Assembly: GCA_022447545.1 (NCBI GenBank)
Contig: JAKVBI010000010.1
Location: forward strand, 301,392 to 365,391
DNA: 64,000 nucleotides
Direction: 5' to 3'
DNA from: Myxococcota bacterium
GTDB lineage: Bacteria; Myxococcota_A; UBA9160; SMWR01
In this document: piece by piece, positions 20,468-30,425 of the stretch
How positions within the stretch are numbered: position 1 is the stretch's first letter
How the letters are laid out: each line of letters starts with the position of its first letter
Notes under the pieces: generated by a model
The model's database searches: none
Told to the model about the DNA's origin: nothing
Seen by the model: only the letters and a program-made list of their open reading frames with translations
Translations under genes and position numbers: made by a program

Positions 20468-21127
20468 ATGGTGCAGATCAACATGCAGGAGCGCGAGATC
20501 AGCCTGAAAGTCGTCTATTACGGGCCCGCGCTCTCGGGAAAAACCACGAATCTCCAACAGATCCATAGCCTGATCGAGGCGGGGACCCGCGGCGAAATGC
20601 TCACCTTGGATACCGCGGACGACCGAACGCTCTACTTTGATTTTCTACCCGTGCACTTCGACATCCACAACGGCTTCTCGGTGAAGATCAAGTTGTTCAC
20701 CGTGCCCGGCCAGGTGATGCACAAATCGACCCGCAAGGTCGTGTTGTCCGGTGCAGATGCCGTCGTTTTCGTGGTCGACTCCCAGGCATCGAGTACCACT
20801 GCGAACTCGTATTCGTGGCGGGACATGGAGTCGAACCTGACCGCGAATTCCATTGATGCCGACGCCATTCCCAAGGTGATTCAATTGAACAAGCGAGATC
20901 TGCCCGAGGCACAACCCCTCGAGGAGTACGAAGCGATCTGGCCGGGGATCCAACGGATTCCCGCCGTGGCCAACACGGGCGAGGGCGTCATCGAGACCTT
21001 CCGGGCGAGTCTCCACGGTCTCTACGGATCCCTGAATGACGAGCATCGGTTCGGAGAACGTTTTGGACTCGACGAAGCCCAGTTTGTAAAGAGCGTGCTC
21101 CGGGAGTTCCCACGGTCAAACCGGTAA
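20468..21127 (+). CDS. MglA-like small GTPase
   Basis: A 219-residue Ras-like GTPase. G1 reads GPALSGKTTNL, the MglA-type P-loop; TVPGQ is the family's G3 variant and NKRD is G4. MglA proteins act as polarity switches in Myxococcus, together with the GAP MglB, and related proteins occur in many non-gliding bacteria. ATG 20468 is preceded by GGGAG at 20454-20458. No mglB is adjacent, so a polarity or motility role is only inference. The protein is slightly longer than MglA (about 195 residues) because of a C-terminal tail. Confidence 0.9.
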   Translation: MVQINMQEREISLKVVYYGPALSGKTTNLQQIHSLIEAGTRGEMLTLDTADDRTLYFDFLPVHFDIHNGFSVKIKLFTVPGQVMHKSTRKVVLSGADAVVFVVDSQASSTTANSYSWRDMESNLTANSIDADAIPKVIQLNKRDLPEAQPLEEYEAIWPGIQRIPAVANTGEGVIETFRASLHGLYGSLNDEHRFGERFGLDEAQFVKSVLREFPRSNR

Positions 21128-21193
21128 CGGAATCCGAGTAAACGCCAACCATTCTGCGAACGACCACGCCCGACCTCCCCGCGGGGCTTTCGT

Positions 21194-21222
21194 TTGACAC
21201 CGTTACACTGCGCTGATAGCTT
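21194..21222 (+). promoter_or_regulatory. Candidate sigma-70 promoter upstream of ribBA
   Basis: TTGACA at 21194-21199 is a perfect -35 box. It is followed after exactly 17 bases by TAGCTT at 21217-21222, a weak -10 with a TG just upstream. It lies about 95 bases before the ribBA start in a 190-base gap. I looked for the conserved FMN riboswitch core in the leader and did not see it. Confidence 0.4.
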
Positions 21223-21317
21223 GCAAACAGCGTCTCGTCCCATCTCCATCCCATACGACGCTCGCCCGCCGGAACCAGCGGTTTCATCCGCGGTCCGCAC
21301 GGAAGGACCTCAGAGCC

Positions 21318-22586
21318 TTGCATCGCCCCCCCGCGAACGCCGAACACGAACCTCAGCAGGAACGGGTCCTGGATGTTCCCGCGTCAGTCGAAGCGGCCAT
21401 CGACGACATTCGAGCTGGGAAGATGGTCATCCTCGTCGATGATGCCGATCGGGAGAACGAGGGCGATCTATGCATCGCTGCCGAGGCGGTGTCGCCAGAA
21501 TCCATCAATTTCATGGCGACTCACGGTCGGGGATTGATCTGTCTCTCGCTCACCGAGGAGCGTCTCCAACAGCTCAACCTCGGGATGATGGTCCCGGATC
21601 ACGAAAACAACACCGGGTTCGGCACCGCGTTCACCGTCTCGATCGAGGCGCGCCACGGGGTGACCACAGGAATTTCGGCCGCGGACCGCGCGACCACCAT
21701 TCAAGCAGCCATAGCCGATGGGGCCGGGCCGTCGGATCTGGCTCGGCCGGGGCACATCTTTCCTCTGCGCGCACGAGAGGGTGGGGTGCTCCGACGCACA
21801 GGGCAGACCGAGGGTTCGGTGGATCTCGCGCGATTGGCGGGTTGCAAGCCCGCCGGTGTGATCTGCGAAATCATGAACGATGATGGGACCATGGCGCGTC
21901 TACCGGATCTGGTGGCGTTCTCGCGCAAGCACGGCCTCAAGATCGTCACCATCGCAGATCTGATTCAGTACCGCTTGCGAACGGAGCGCTTGGTCCATCG
22001 GGCGGCCATTGCATCGATGCCCACCCGCTTCGGCGAATTCAAGACCATCGTGTTTGATAACCACATCGATCGCGTGGATCACATGGCACTGGTCAAGGGG
22101 GAGATTTCTCCGGATGAACCGACCCTGGTGCGCGTTCACAGCGAGTGCCTCACGGGCGATGCCTTTGGTTCGCTCCGCTGCGATTGCGGTGAACAACTGG
22201 AGTCGGCTCTGGCCATGATCGACGAGGCCGGTTCGGGGATCCTCCTCTACATGCGACAAGAAGGTCGCGGGATCGGTCTGAAGAACAAGATCCGAGCTTA
22301 TGGGCTGCAGGATTCGGAAGGTCTCGACACCGTCGAGGCCAATGAACGCCTCGGTTTCCCTCCGGACATGCGCGATTATGGCGTCGGAGCACAGATTCTC
22401 GCCGACCTGGGCGTTCAGAAAATGCGCCTGATCACGAACAATCCCGGCAAGCGAGCGGGGATCGAGGGGTATGGCCTCAGCATCGTCGAGCGGGTCGCCC
22501 TCGAGATCCAGCCCAATGCCAGGAATCGCGACTACCTGAAAACGAAGAAGGACAAGCTCGGGCACGTGCTCAATTTGATGGGCTAG
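21318..22586 (+). CDS. ribBA: Bifunctional 3,4-dihydroxy-2-butanone 4-phosphate synthase / GTP cyclohydrolase II
   Basis: A 422-residue riboflavin enzyme. Residues about 22-220 are RibB, with [11 protein letters not shown] and the [21 protein letters not shown] active-site region. Residues about 225-420 are RibA, with zinc cysteines in [29 protein letters not shown] and the terminal [16 protein letters not shown]. Both active sites look intact. The start is uncertain: TTG 21318 is the earliest in-frame codon close to the domain, and no ATG occurs before the catalytic region. The gene seems to be transcribed alone. Confidence 0.95.
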   Translation: MHRPPANAEHEPQQERVLDVPASVEAAIDDIRAGKMVILVDDADRENEGDLCIAAEAVSPESINFMATHGRGLICLSLTEERLQQLNLGMMVPDHENNTGFGTAFTVSIEARHGVTTGISAADRATTIQAAIADGAGPSDLARPGHIFPLRAREGGVLRRTGQTEGSVDLARLAGCKPAGVICEIMNDDGTMARLPDLVAFSRKHGLKIVTIADLIQYRLRTERLVHRAAIASMPTRFGEFKTIVFDNHIDRVDHMALVKGEISPDEPTLVRVHSECLTGDAFGSLRCDCGEQLESALAMIDEAGSGILLYMRQEGRGIGLKNKIRAYGLQDSEGLDTVEANERLGFPPDMRDYGVGAQILADLGVQKMRLITNNPGKRAGIEGYGLSIVERVALEIQPNARNRDYLKTKKDKLGHVLNLMG

Positions 22587-22689
22587 CCAACGGAGGCCCG
22601 CGCACCGAAGAGGGATCCCGACCCCGCTGGGATCCATGGCCCCGCCCGGCGTTCCGCCGGAGTGGGTGAAGACCAGGAGAGTCACACGC

Positions 22690-23670
22690 ATGTTCGAATC
22701 TGTCGATCACGTCGAGCGAGAACTCGCGAGCCACCAATATATTTGCGACAAACGGATCGCCACGGTGGTGTTTCTCGCCGAGAAACTCGAAAAACCCGTT
22801 CTGGTGGAAGGCCCCGCAGGAGTCGGCAAGACGGAACTCGCGAATGCCGTCTCCAAAGTGACGAAGCGTCCGATGATCCGGCTGCAGTGCTACGAGGGAC
22901 TCGACGAGGCAAAAGCCCTGTACGAGTGGGAATACTCGAAGCAACTGCTCTACACGCAGATCCTCAAGGACCGCTTCACCACACTCATGGACGGCGCGTC
23001 GACCCTTCGTGAAGCGGCTTCTCTCGTGGGCAAGGAGGACAGCGTTTTCTTCTCGGACCACTTCCTGGTGGCGCGCCCGCTGCTTCGCGCCATCACGTCC
23101 GAAGAAGCGCCTCTGCTGTTGGTCGACGAGGTCGACAAGTCCGATCCCGAGTTCGAGGCATTCCTTCTGGAGGTGCTTTCCGACTACCAGGTCACCGTTC
23201 CGGAGATCGGAACCTTCGAGGCGCGCAGCAAACCCATCGTGTTTTTGACCTCGAATAATGCGCGCGAAATGAGTGATGCTCTCAAGCGACGCTGCATTCA
23301 CCTGTTTATCGACTTTCCTAGCCGCGAAGTCGAAGAGCAGATCCTCGCGGCCAAGGTTCCCGACGCTGGGGAGGCACTGATCGAGGATCTGGTGCGGATG
23401 ATGCAGCGTTTGCGTGAACTCGACTTGAAGAAGACCCCTTCCATCAGTGAAACCCTGGATTGGGCGCGTGCACTGCTGGCCCTCAACGCCAACGAACTGA
23501 ATGAAGACATCGTCAACGACACCTTCAACGTCATCCTCAAGTACGAAGGCGATGTACGGAAGGCTCAGGGTGAGCTTACGAAACTGCTGGAGAAGAAGTC
23601 GCCCGAATCCCCGACCAACGCTCCAGAGAACGCCAAACCCGATGCCCCGAAAAAGGGGGCCCTGCACTGA
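22690..23670 (+). CDS. MoxR-family AAA+ ATPase
   Basis: A 326-residue AAA+ protein from ATG 22690. Walker A is GPAGVGKT, Walker B is LLLVDEVDK, and sensor 1 is FLTSNNAREMSDAL with an arginine-bearing KRRCIH segment. The C-terminal 60 residues include a proline- and lysine-rich tail. It resembles CoxD-type MoxR proteins, which with CoxE-type VWA partners remodel metalloenzyme active sites such as that of aerobic CO dehydrogenase. The gene is followed after 93 bases by exactly such a VWA protein. No coxSML or other obvious client gene is in the window. Confidence 0.93.
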   Translation: MFESVDHVERELASHQYICDKRIATVVFLAEKLEKPVLVEGPAGVGKTELANAVSKVTKRPMIRLQCYEGLDEAKALYEWEYSKQLLYTQILKDRFTTLMDGASTLREAASLVGKEDSVFFSDHFLVARPLLRAITSEEAPLLLVDEVDKSDPEFEAFLLEVLSDYQVTVPEIGTFEARSKPIVFLTSNNAREMSDALKRRCIHLFIDFPSREVEEQILAAKVPDAGEALIEDLVRMMQRLRELDLKKTPSISETLDWARALLALNANELNEDIVNDTFNVILKYEGDVRKAQGELTKLLEKKSPESPTNAPENAKPDAPKKGALH

Positions 23671-23763
23671 CCGAAAGCGCCTGGATCGCGCCTTGAGTTT
23701 CCGCCGTCGGCCAGTCCCCGGCGGTATCGAATCGAACCCGGTGCCGAAAGCGGGTGGGGAGAG

Positions 23764-25182
23764 ATGCAGAAAAAGATCCTCGAATTCGCGGACATTCTGA
23801 GAAAGAGCGGGATCCGGGTTTCGACCGCGGAGACGATCGACGCCTTCGAGGCACTCGATCTGTTGTCCCTCGACGAGCGTGAGCAGTTCCGCGACACCCT
23901 TCGCGCCACCATGGTCAAACGGGGTGAGGACGTTCCGACCTTCGACGAACTCTTCGATCTGTTCTGGTCGGGCTTCTACGACAGTCTGCGCGACAGCTTC
24001 GGAGACGCGGCAAATCGTCTCGGCGATTTCGGTGTGGATCTGGACGAGCTGTTGAAGCAGATCTCCCAGATGCTCGAGGGGATGGACGGGGACATGGGGG
24101 ACCTGTCCGAGTTGGCCCAGGCCATGCTCACCGCCGATCTCAACCAGATTGAACAGTTGATCATGGCGGCCGCGAACGCGGCCGAAATCAACATCGAAAA
24201 CTTCCTGCAGATCGGCTTTTTCAGCCGGCGGACCCTTGAGCAGATGGGCCTAGACGACGCAGGAGGAGAGCTCCGTGACCTCGCGGCCGCACTCGAGGCC
24301 GCGGGGATGGACCCTCAGCAACTCGCGGCCCTGCGCGAATTCATCGATGGTCTAATGGACGCCGCGCGGAAATCCGTCCGGAACTTCACCGAACGCGAGT
24401 TGCAGAAGCAGAATCACGATTACATGGAGAAGTTCCGACGTGAGACCCTACTGGAAAAGAGCTTTTATCACCTAAGCGAAGAAGAGGTGAGGAAGATGCG
24501 CGAGGTGGTGGAGCGCCTCGCCCAGAAGATCAAAAACATCCTCTCCATCCGCCGTCGCAGATTGAACAAGGGAAAACTCGACCTGCACCAGACCCTGCGG
24601 AAGAACATGGCGCTGGGTGGGGTCCCCTTCAATCTGATCTTCAAGCAGCGCAAGAAGGACCGACCGAAGCTCGTGATCCTGTGCGACGTCTCGTCGTCGG
24701 TCGCCAACGTCTCCCGCTTCATGCTGCAGTTCTGTTACAGCCTTCAGGAGGCGTTCAGCAAAATACGATCGTACGTTTTCGTCGCTGAGCTCGGTGAAGT
24801 CACCCATACCATGGAGGAGGGGGACATCAACGAGGCCATCGAGGAGGCCCTGGAAGGAGGCGGCGTCATCAACGTCTACACCCGATCGAACTTCGGGCAT
24901 GCCTTCCATCACTTCTGGCAGAACTACCTCTCGGCCATCGACAATAAGACCACAGTCCTCATCCTCGGTGACGCCCGAAATAACTACAACGACGCCCGGG
25001 CGTGGTGTTTACGCGACATTCACAACAAGGCGAAAAACGTTGTTTGGCTGAACCCCGAAAGTCCCAGCGCATGGGGATTCGGTGACTCGGTGATGGACCG
25101 TTACCGGCCGTACATCGACGTGGCCGAAGAGTGCCGTAACCTGCGTCAACTCAACGCGGTAATCGACCGACTCATCCTCTGA
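23764..25182 (+). CDS. CoxE-like VWA-domain protein, partner of the MoxR ATPase
   Basis: A 472-residue protein. The N-terminal 280 residues are mostly helical and acidic, including two repeats of LDELLKQISQMLEG-like helices. The C-terminal part (about 300-450) is a von Willebrand A domain with the MIDAS motif DVSSSVANVS and the later TVLILGDARNNYND segment. VWA proteins of the CoxE class (DUF58-like/CoxE) pair with MoxR ATPases to load or reshape metal sites. GGGGAGAG just before ATG 23764 is a good ribosome-binding site. Client unknown. Confidence 0.9.
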   Translation: MQKKILEFADILRKSGIRVSTAETIDAFEALDLLSLDEREQFRDTLRATMVKRGEDVPTFDELFDLFWSGFYDSLRDSFGDAANRLGDFGVDLDELLKQISQMLEGMDGDMGDLSELAQAMLTADLNQIEQLIMAAANAAEINIENFLQIGFFSRRTLEQMGLDDAGGELRDLAAALEAAGMDPQQLAALREFIDGLMDAARKSVRNFTERELQKQNHDYMEKFRRETLLEKSFYHLSEEEVRKMREVVERLAQKIKNILSIRRRRLNKGKLDLHQTLRKNMALGGVPFNLIFKQRKKDRPKLVILCDVSSSVANVSRFMLQFCYSLQEAFSKIRSYVFVAELGEVTHTMEEGDINEAIEEALEGGGVINVYTRSNFGHAFHHFWQNYLSAIDNKTTVLILGDARNNYNDARAWCLRDIHNKAKNVVWLNPESPSAWGFGDSVMDRYRPYIDVAEECRNLRQLNAVIDRLIL

Positions 25183-25317
25183 TTTTCGGCAGCTTGCCTC
25201 ACGATTCGGCGGGTTTCCCCAGTCGAACGGCAAAACCTAGGGTTTTGCCTCGGGACCCATGGTTCGCGGATTCCCCGGGAAACCGGGACCATGGGGTGTC
25301 AGTCTCCAGACGTGAAA

Positions 25318-25347
25318 AACGCCCCGCCCTTGGAGGGGCGGGGCGTT
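25318..25347. terminator. Perfect 12-bp GC hairpin, terminator-like
   Basis: AACGCCCCGCCC (25318-25329) pairs perfectly with GGGCGGGGCGTT (25336-25347) around the loop TTGGAG. On the plus strand no T-run follows. On the minus strand the stem is followed by T residues, from the A-run at 25315-25319. Its position 135 bases after the VWA gene fits transcription termination, but polarity is ambiguous: the T-run suits leftward transcripts, and there is no leftward gene immediately to its right. Confidence 0.5.
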
Positions 25348-25353
25348 CGTCAG

Positions 25354-25431
25354 GGGGAGGGCGGTGGATCGATGATGGGGGGTGAGAGGTTGGACATTTC
25401 GGGTAGAAATGTCTGAATCCACCGCCGCTCC
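25354..25431 (+). ncRNA. Candidate structured RNA: nested double stem
   Basis: An outer 10-bp perfect stem pairs GGCGGTGGAT (25360-25369) with ATCCACCGCC (25417-25426). It can extend by four pairs (GGAG 25356-25359 with CTCC 25428-25431) past one bulged G. Inside it, GACATTTC (25393-25400) pairs perfectly with GAAATGTC (25406-25413) around loop GGGTA. The 5' side between the stems holds about 22 purine-rich bases against only three on the 3' side, a lopsided internal loop unlike a terminator. Because the pairing is symmetric, strand is not proven. It matches no RNA family I recognise. Confidence 0.45.
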
Positions 25432-25685
25432 ATAACCTGTGAAACTTTCTGGCGAACCCCGTTTGAAGAATGATTCGACTTCTTGAGTATGCTGCGAAAG
25501 GGGGCCGGAGTCAAACACTATTTCGGTGCAGAGGGCGACATCCCCGATGTGCTCAAAAATCGACCGATAGGTAAAAACATCATACTTTTTAGTGACTTGG
25601 GGTTACTAGTGAAAGCGCTTTGCTCATTTGTAGCTCGCCAAAACGCATTTGGCGGCGCCTCCGGGCTTCGGATACGGTAGGCCCC

Positions 25686-27157
25686 ATGAACGCAACCGAG
25701 CCCCCGCGCTTTGCGATCCGGACCTTCGGCTGTCAGATGAATGTTCACGACACCGAGAAGATGGCCAACCTCCTCCTTCACGCCGGTTACGCATGGGCGG
25801 AATCAGCCGAAGACGCCGAGCTGCTGATCATCAACACGTGCTCGATCCGCGACAAGGCTGAGCAGCGACTGTATAGCGATCTGGGCAGTCTCAGAGACTG
25901 GAAGACGGCGAGCCCCGACCGCGTATTGGCCGTCGCCGGCTGCGTGGCTCAGCAGCAGGGAGATCACATCCTCGAGCGGTTTAACCATGTGGATTTCGTA
26001 GTAGGAACCCACAATTTGCGCTGGGTCGCGAGCATGGCGGAGGCGGCAGGGGAGGGTTGTCGATCTTCGAGGGTGGACGAGACGCCGTCCCAGGACCGTT
26101 TCGACCTCCCCGAAAGGCATTCCGGCTTCACCAGCGCGACCCCGGGACGATCCTTCGTGACCGTGATGGAGGGGTGCGACATGTTCTGCACTTTCTGCAT
26201 CGTGCCGATGACACGAGGCCGCGAGATCAGCCGAGAGGCGGCGAGGATCCTCGAGGAGGTCTCGGCACTGGCGACGACTGGAGTTCGGGAGGTGACGCTG
26301 CTGGGGCAGACCGTGAACGCGTACGGACGGCACGATGTGCGCAGAGGGCACACCGCCCAGCGGGGCACCCTGGCTTTCGCTGAACTCCTGGCGCGCATGG
26401 ACGCAATTCCCGGCATTCAACGCATCCGTTACACGAGCCCGCATCCTTCGTTTTACGACGACGCGTTGATCCGAGCACACGCCGAACTTGAAAGCCTGTG
26501 TCCGCACGTGCACCTGCCGCTTCAGAGTGGTTCCGATCGGATTCTCGGAGCCATGCGTCGGCGGTACCGGGCAGGTGATTTTCTGCGCCTCGTCGACCAG
26601 TTGCGAGAGGCCCGGGCCGACCTCGCCATCACCACGGATCTCATCGTGGGCTTTCCCGGTGAGACCGACGCAGACTTCCGCGAGACTCTTCGCGTCGTAG
26701 AGCAGGCCGGTTTCGTCGACGGGTTCTCATTCAAATACTCACCGCGCCCGGGGACACAGGCCACCCAGTCCGACCTCCCGGAAGTCTCTGAAAAGGAGGC
26801 CCAGGCCCGACTCGAAACCCTGCAGGAGCAATTGCGGTCGCAGACCCTGTCCTACCACCACTCTCGCGTGGGCGAATGGACGGAGGTGCTGGTGGAAGCA
26901 CCGAGTCGAAGGGGCGGCGGGCAGTGGATGGGGCGGGATCCTCATCATCGCGTGGTTAATTTCGAACTCCCTGCCGGCTCATTGGGGGCCGGGCAGATGC
27001 AGTCGGTTCAGGTTGTCGCTGCCACGCCACATTCGCTGATCGGAGAGGCCTCCCCTGAAAACGGTGTTTTCGAACCCGATCCGCTCGCCGTATCCGGGGT
27101 GACCCCGCCATCACCCCATGCAGCGGGATCGGGAAACTTGCGACTCGTGACGATCGA

Positions 27158-27161
<4 letters not shown>
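25686..27161 (+). CDS. miaB: tRNA-2-methylthio-N6-dimethylallyladenosine synthase MiaB
   Basis: A 491-residue radical SAM methylthiotransferase acting on i6A37 of tRNA. The N-terminal UPF0004 domain has its three cluster cysteines in FGCQMN, NTCSIR and AGCVAQQ. The radical SAM site is CDMFCTFC (CxxxCxxC). LGQTVNAYG and SDRILGAMRRRY are MiaB-type motifs. A TRAM domain occupies the C-terminus (about 395-460), followed by a 30-residue extension. ATG 25686 was chosen because the UPF0004 domain begins about nine residues later. Two Fe-S clusters are expected. Confidence 0.96.
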
Positions 27162-28679
<1,518 letters not shown>

Positions 28680-28807
28680 ACTCGAACGCCCCCCGCGTTG
28701 AACGCGACCGTCCTCCCGGTCGCTCTGATGACACCCCGGGAAATCGGCCCCAACCATCGATCGGTGAGAGGCGGTTCGAGGTACGACGACCAGGGACGAC
28801 GGCAGCC

Positions 28808-30421
28808 ATGCCCCCCACCCCCGAAAATAAAATGAGCGCTTCCTCCTCGGCGTCCGGGATCGACGGCACGCAGGGCGGAAGCCGTGACCGAATCCTGATT
28901 CTCGACTTCGGTTCGCAGTACACCCAACTGATCGCTCGGAGAATTCGCGAGCGGCACGTCTACTGTGAGATCCACCCGGGTACCATGGACCTCGACGCAG
29001 TCCGGGCCTGGGAGCCTTCGGGCATTGTGCTTTCCGGGGGACCGTCCAGCGTTTTCGACCCCAATGCTCCGCAACTCCAGCCGGAGATCGTTGATCTCGG
29101 CGTTCCCGTGCTTGGCATCTGTTATGGGTTGCAGTTGTTGGCCCACGTCCTGGGTGGCGTGGTGGAAAGAGCCGACGACCGCGAATACGGCAGGGCCGTG
29201 TTCAAGATCCAGCGAGACGACCCGCTCCTGGCAGCGATGTCTCATGGCTCCGAGCGGGTCGTGTGGATGAGCCACGGAGACCGGGTCCTCTCTTTGCCGC
29301 CCGGCTTCGTGGTTCTGGGTACGAGTGATAGTTCTCCTTTCGCTGCTGTGCGCCACGCGGACCGGCCGATCTGGGGGCTCCAGTTCCATCCTGAAGTGGT
29401 TCACACCGAGGGCGGCGCGGAATTGCTGTCGAGTTTCGTCATCGATCTCTGTGGTTGCCGTCCGGATTGGACCATGGAGACCTTCGTCGACCAGACCACC
29501 AACGCCATTCGCGAGCAGGTAGGAGACGGCATTGCGGTCTGTGGACTGTCGGGGGGAGTTGATTCTTCGGTGGCCGCGGCGCTGGTCCATCACGCCGTTG
29601 GAGACCAACTCCGCTGCATCTTCGTCGATAATGGGCTGCTTCGCAGGGGTGAGCGTGCCGACGTCGAGAGGACCTTTGGCGATACGCTGGGAGTGCCCCT
29701 CGTCACAGTGGATGCCGCCAATCGGTTTCTCGGGGCGCTGAAAGGGGTTACGGACCCGGAACGGAAACGGAAAATCATCGGACACACCTTCATTGAGGTC
29801 TTTGAGGAAGAGGCCGAGAAGCTTGGTGGAGCCGACTTTCTGGTTCAGGGAACCCTGTATCCCGACGTCATCGAGAGCGTTTCGGTCAAAGGACCTTCCG
29901 CCACCATCAAGACCCACCACAACGTCGGCGGTCTGCCCGAGCAGATGAAGTTACGACTGGTCGAACCGCTGCGGGAGTTGTTCAAAGACGAGGTTCGAGA
30001 AGTCGGGCGCCGGCTGGCCCTCCCAGAAACCGCAGTGGGTCGGCATCCATTTCCAGGCCCGGGCCTCGCGATACGGATCCTCGGGGAGGTTACTGGCGAG
30101 CGCCTGAGCATGTTGCGAGGGGCCGACGCCATCGTAGTGCAGGAGATTCGTGAGGCGGGTCTCTACGACGAGCTCTGGCAGGCCTTTGCGGTATTTCTGC
30201 CGATCCAGAGCGTTGGCGTCATGGGTGACGAACGAACCTACGACAACGCCATCGCGGTGCGGTGCGTCACATCCGTGGATGCCATGACGGCGGACTGGGC
30301 GCGATTGCCCGACGAAGTCCTCGCGAGTATCTCGAGTCGCATCATCAATGAGGTCAAGGGCATCAATCGAGTCGTCTACGACATTTCCTCCAAACCTCCC
30401 GCCACCATCGAGTGGGAATGA
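28808..30421 (+). CDS. guaA: GMP synthase, glutamine-hydrolysing
   Basis: A 537-residue enzyme converting XMP to GMP. The class I glutamine amidotransferase domain (about 25-215) has the catalytic cysteine in [15 protein letters not shown] and the His-Glu pair in [10 protein letters not shown]. The ATP pyrophosphatase domain carries [12 protein letters not shown]. The C-terminal dimerisation domain ends with the family's typical [16 protein letters not shown]. Two starts are possible, ATG 28808 and ATG 28832; neither has a strong ribosome-binding site. The 25-residue N-terminal extension before the amidotransferase domain is low-complexity. It pairs with guaB. Confidence 0.97.
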   Translation: MPPTPENKMSASSSASGIDGTQGGSRDRILILDFGSQYTQLIARRIRERHVYCEIHPGTMDLDAVRAWEPSGIVLSGGPSSVFDPNAPQLQPEIVDLGVPVLGICYGLQLLAHVLGGVVERADDREYGRAVFKIQRDDPLLAAMSHGSERVVWMSHGDRVLSLPPGFVVLGTSDSSPFAAVRHADRPIWGLQFHPEVVHTEGGAELLSSFVIDLCGCRPDWTMETFVDQTTNAIREQVGDGIAVCGLSGGVDSSVAAALVHHAVGDQLRCIFVDNGLLRRGERADVERTFGDTLGVPLVTVDAANRFLGALKGVTDPERKRKIIGHTFIEVFEEEAEKLGGADFLVQGTLYPDVIESVSVKGPSATIKTHHNVGGLPEQMKLRLVEPLRELFKDEVREVGRRLALPETAVGRHPFPGPGLAIRILGEVTGERLSMLRGADAIVVQEIREAGLYDELWQAFAVFLPIQSVGVMGDERTYDNAIAVRCVTSVDAMTADWARLPDEVLASISSRIINEVKGINRVVYDISSKPPATIEWE

Positions 30422-30425
30422 ACCG

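Larger units (their letters stand above)
25183..25685. other. 503-base intergenic region with several strong inverted repeats
   Basis: No convincing gene lies here. The left third is GC-rich and carries two strong structured elements (listed separately at 25318-25347 and 25354-25431). The right half is richer in A and T and contains a palindrome AAAGCGCTTT (25612-25621), a 7-bp stem-loop at 25590-25608 and a perfect 7-bp stem CGCCAAA with TTTGGCG (25636-25654) just before miaB. A 63-codon frame at 25489-25680 exists, but it has no ribosome-binding site or recognisable motif and I do not call it. Confidence 0.6.

Noticed and set aside
21128-21317. FMN riboswitch before ribBA
   Set aside because: The conserved FMN aptamer core is not present in the leader on either strand.
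23720-23760. tRNA-like GGTTCGATTC string on the minus strand
   Set aside because: The flanking bases do not form a T-stem or any other cloverleaf arm.
25489-25680. 63-codon frame before miaB
   Set aside because: No ribosome-binding site, no motif, and it spans several inverted repeats, which suggests non-coding function.
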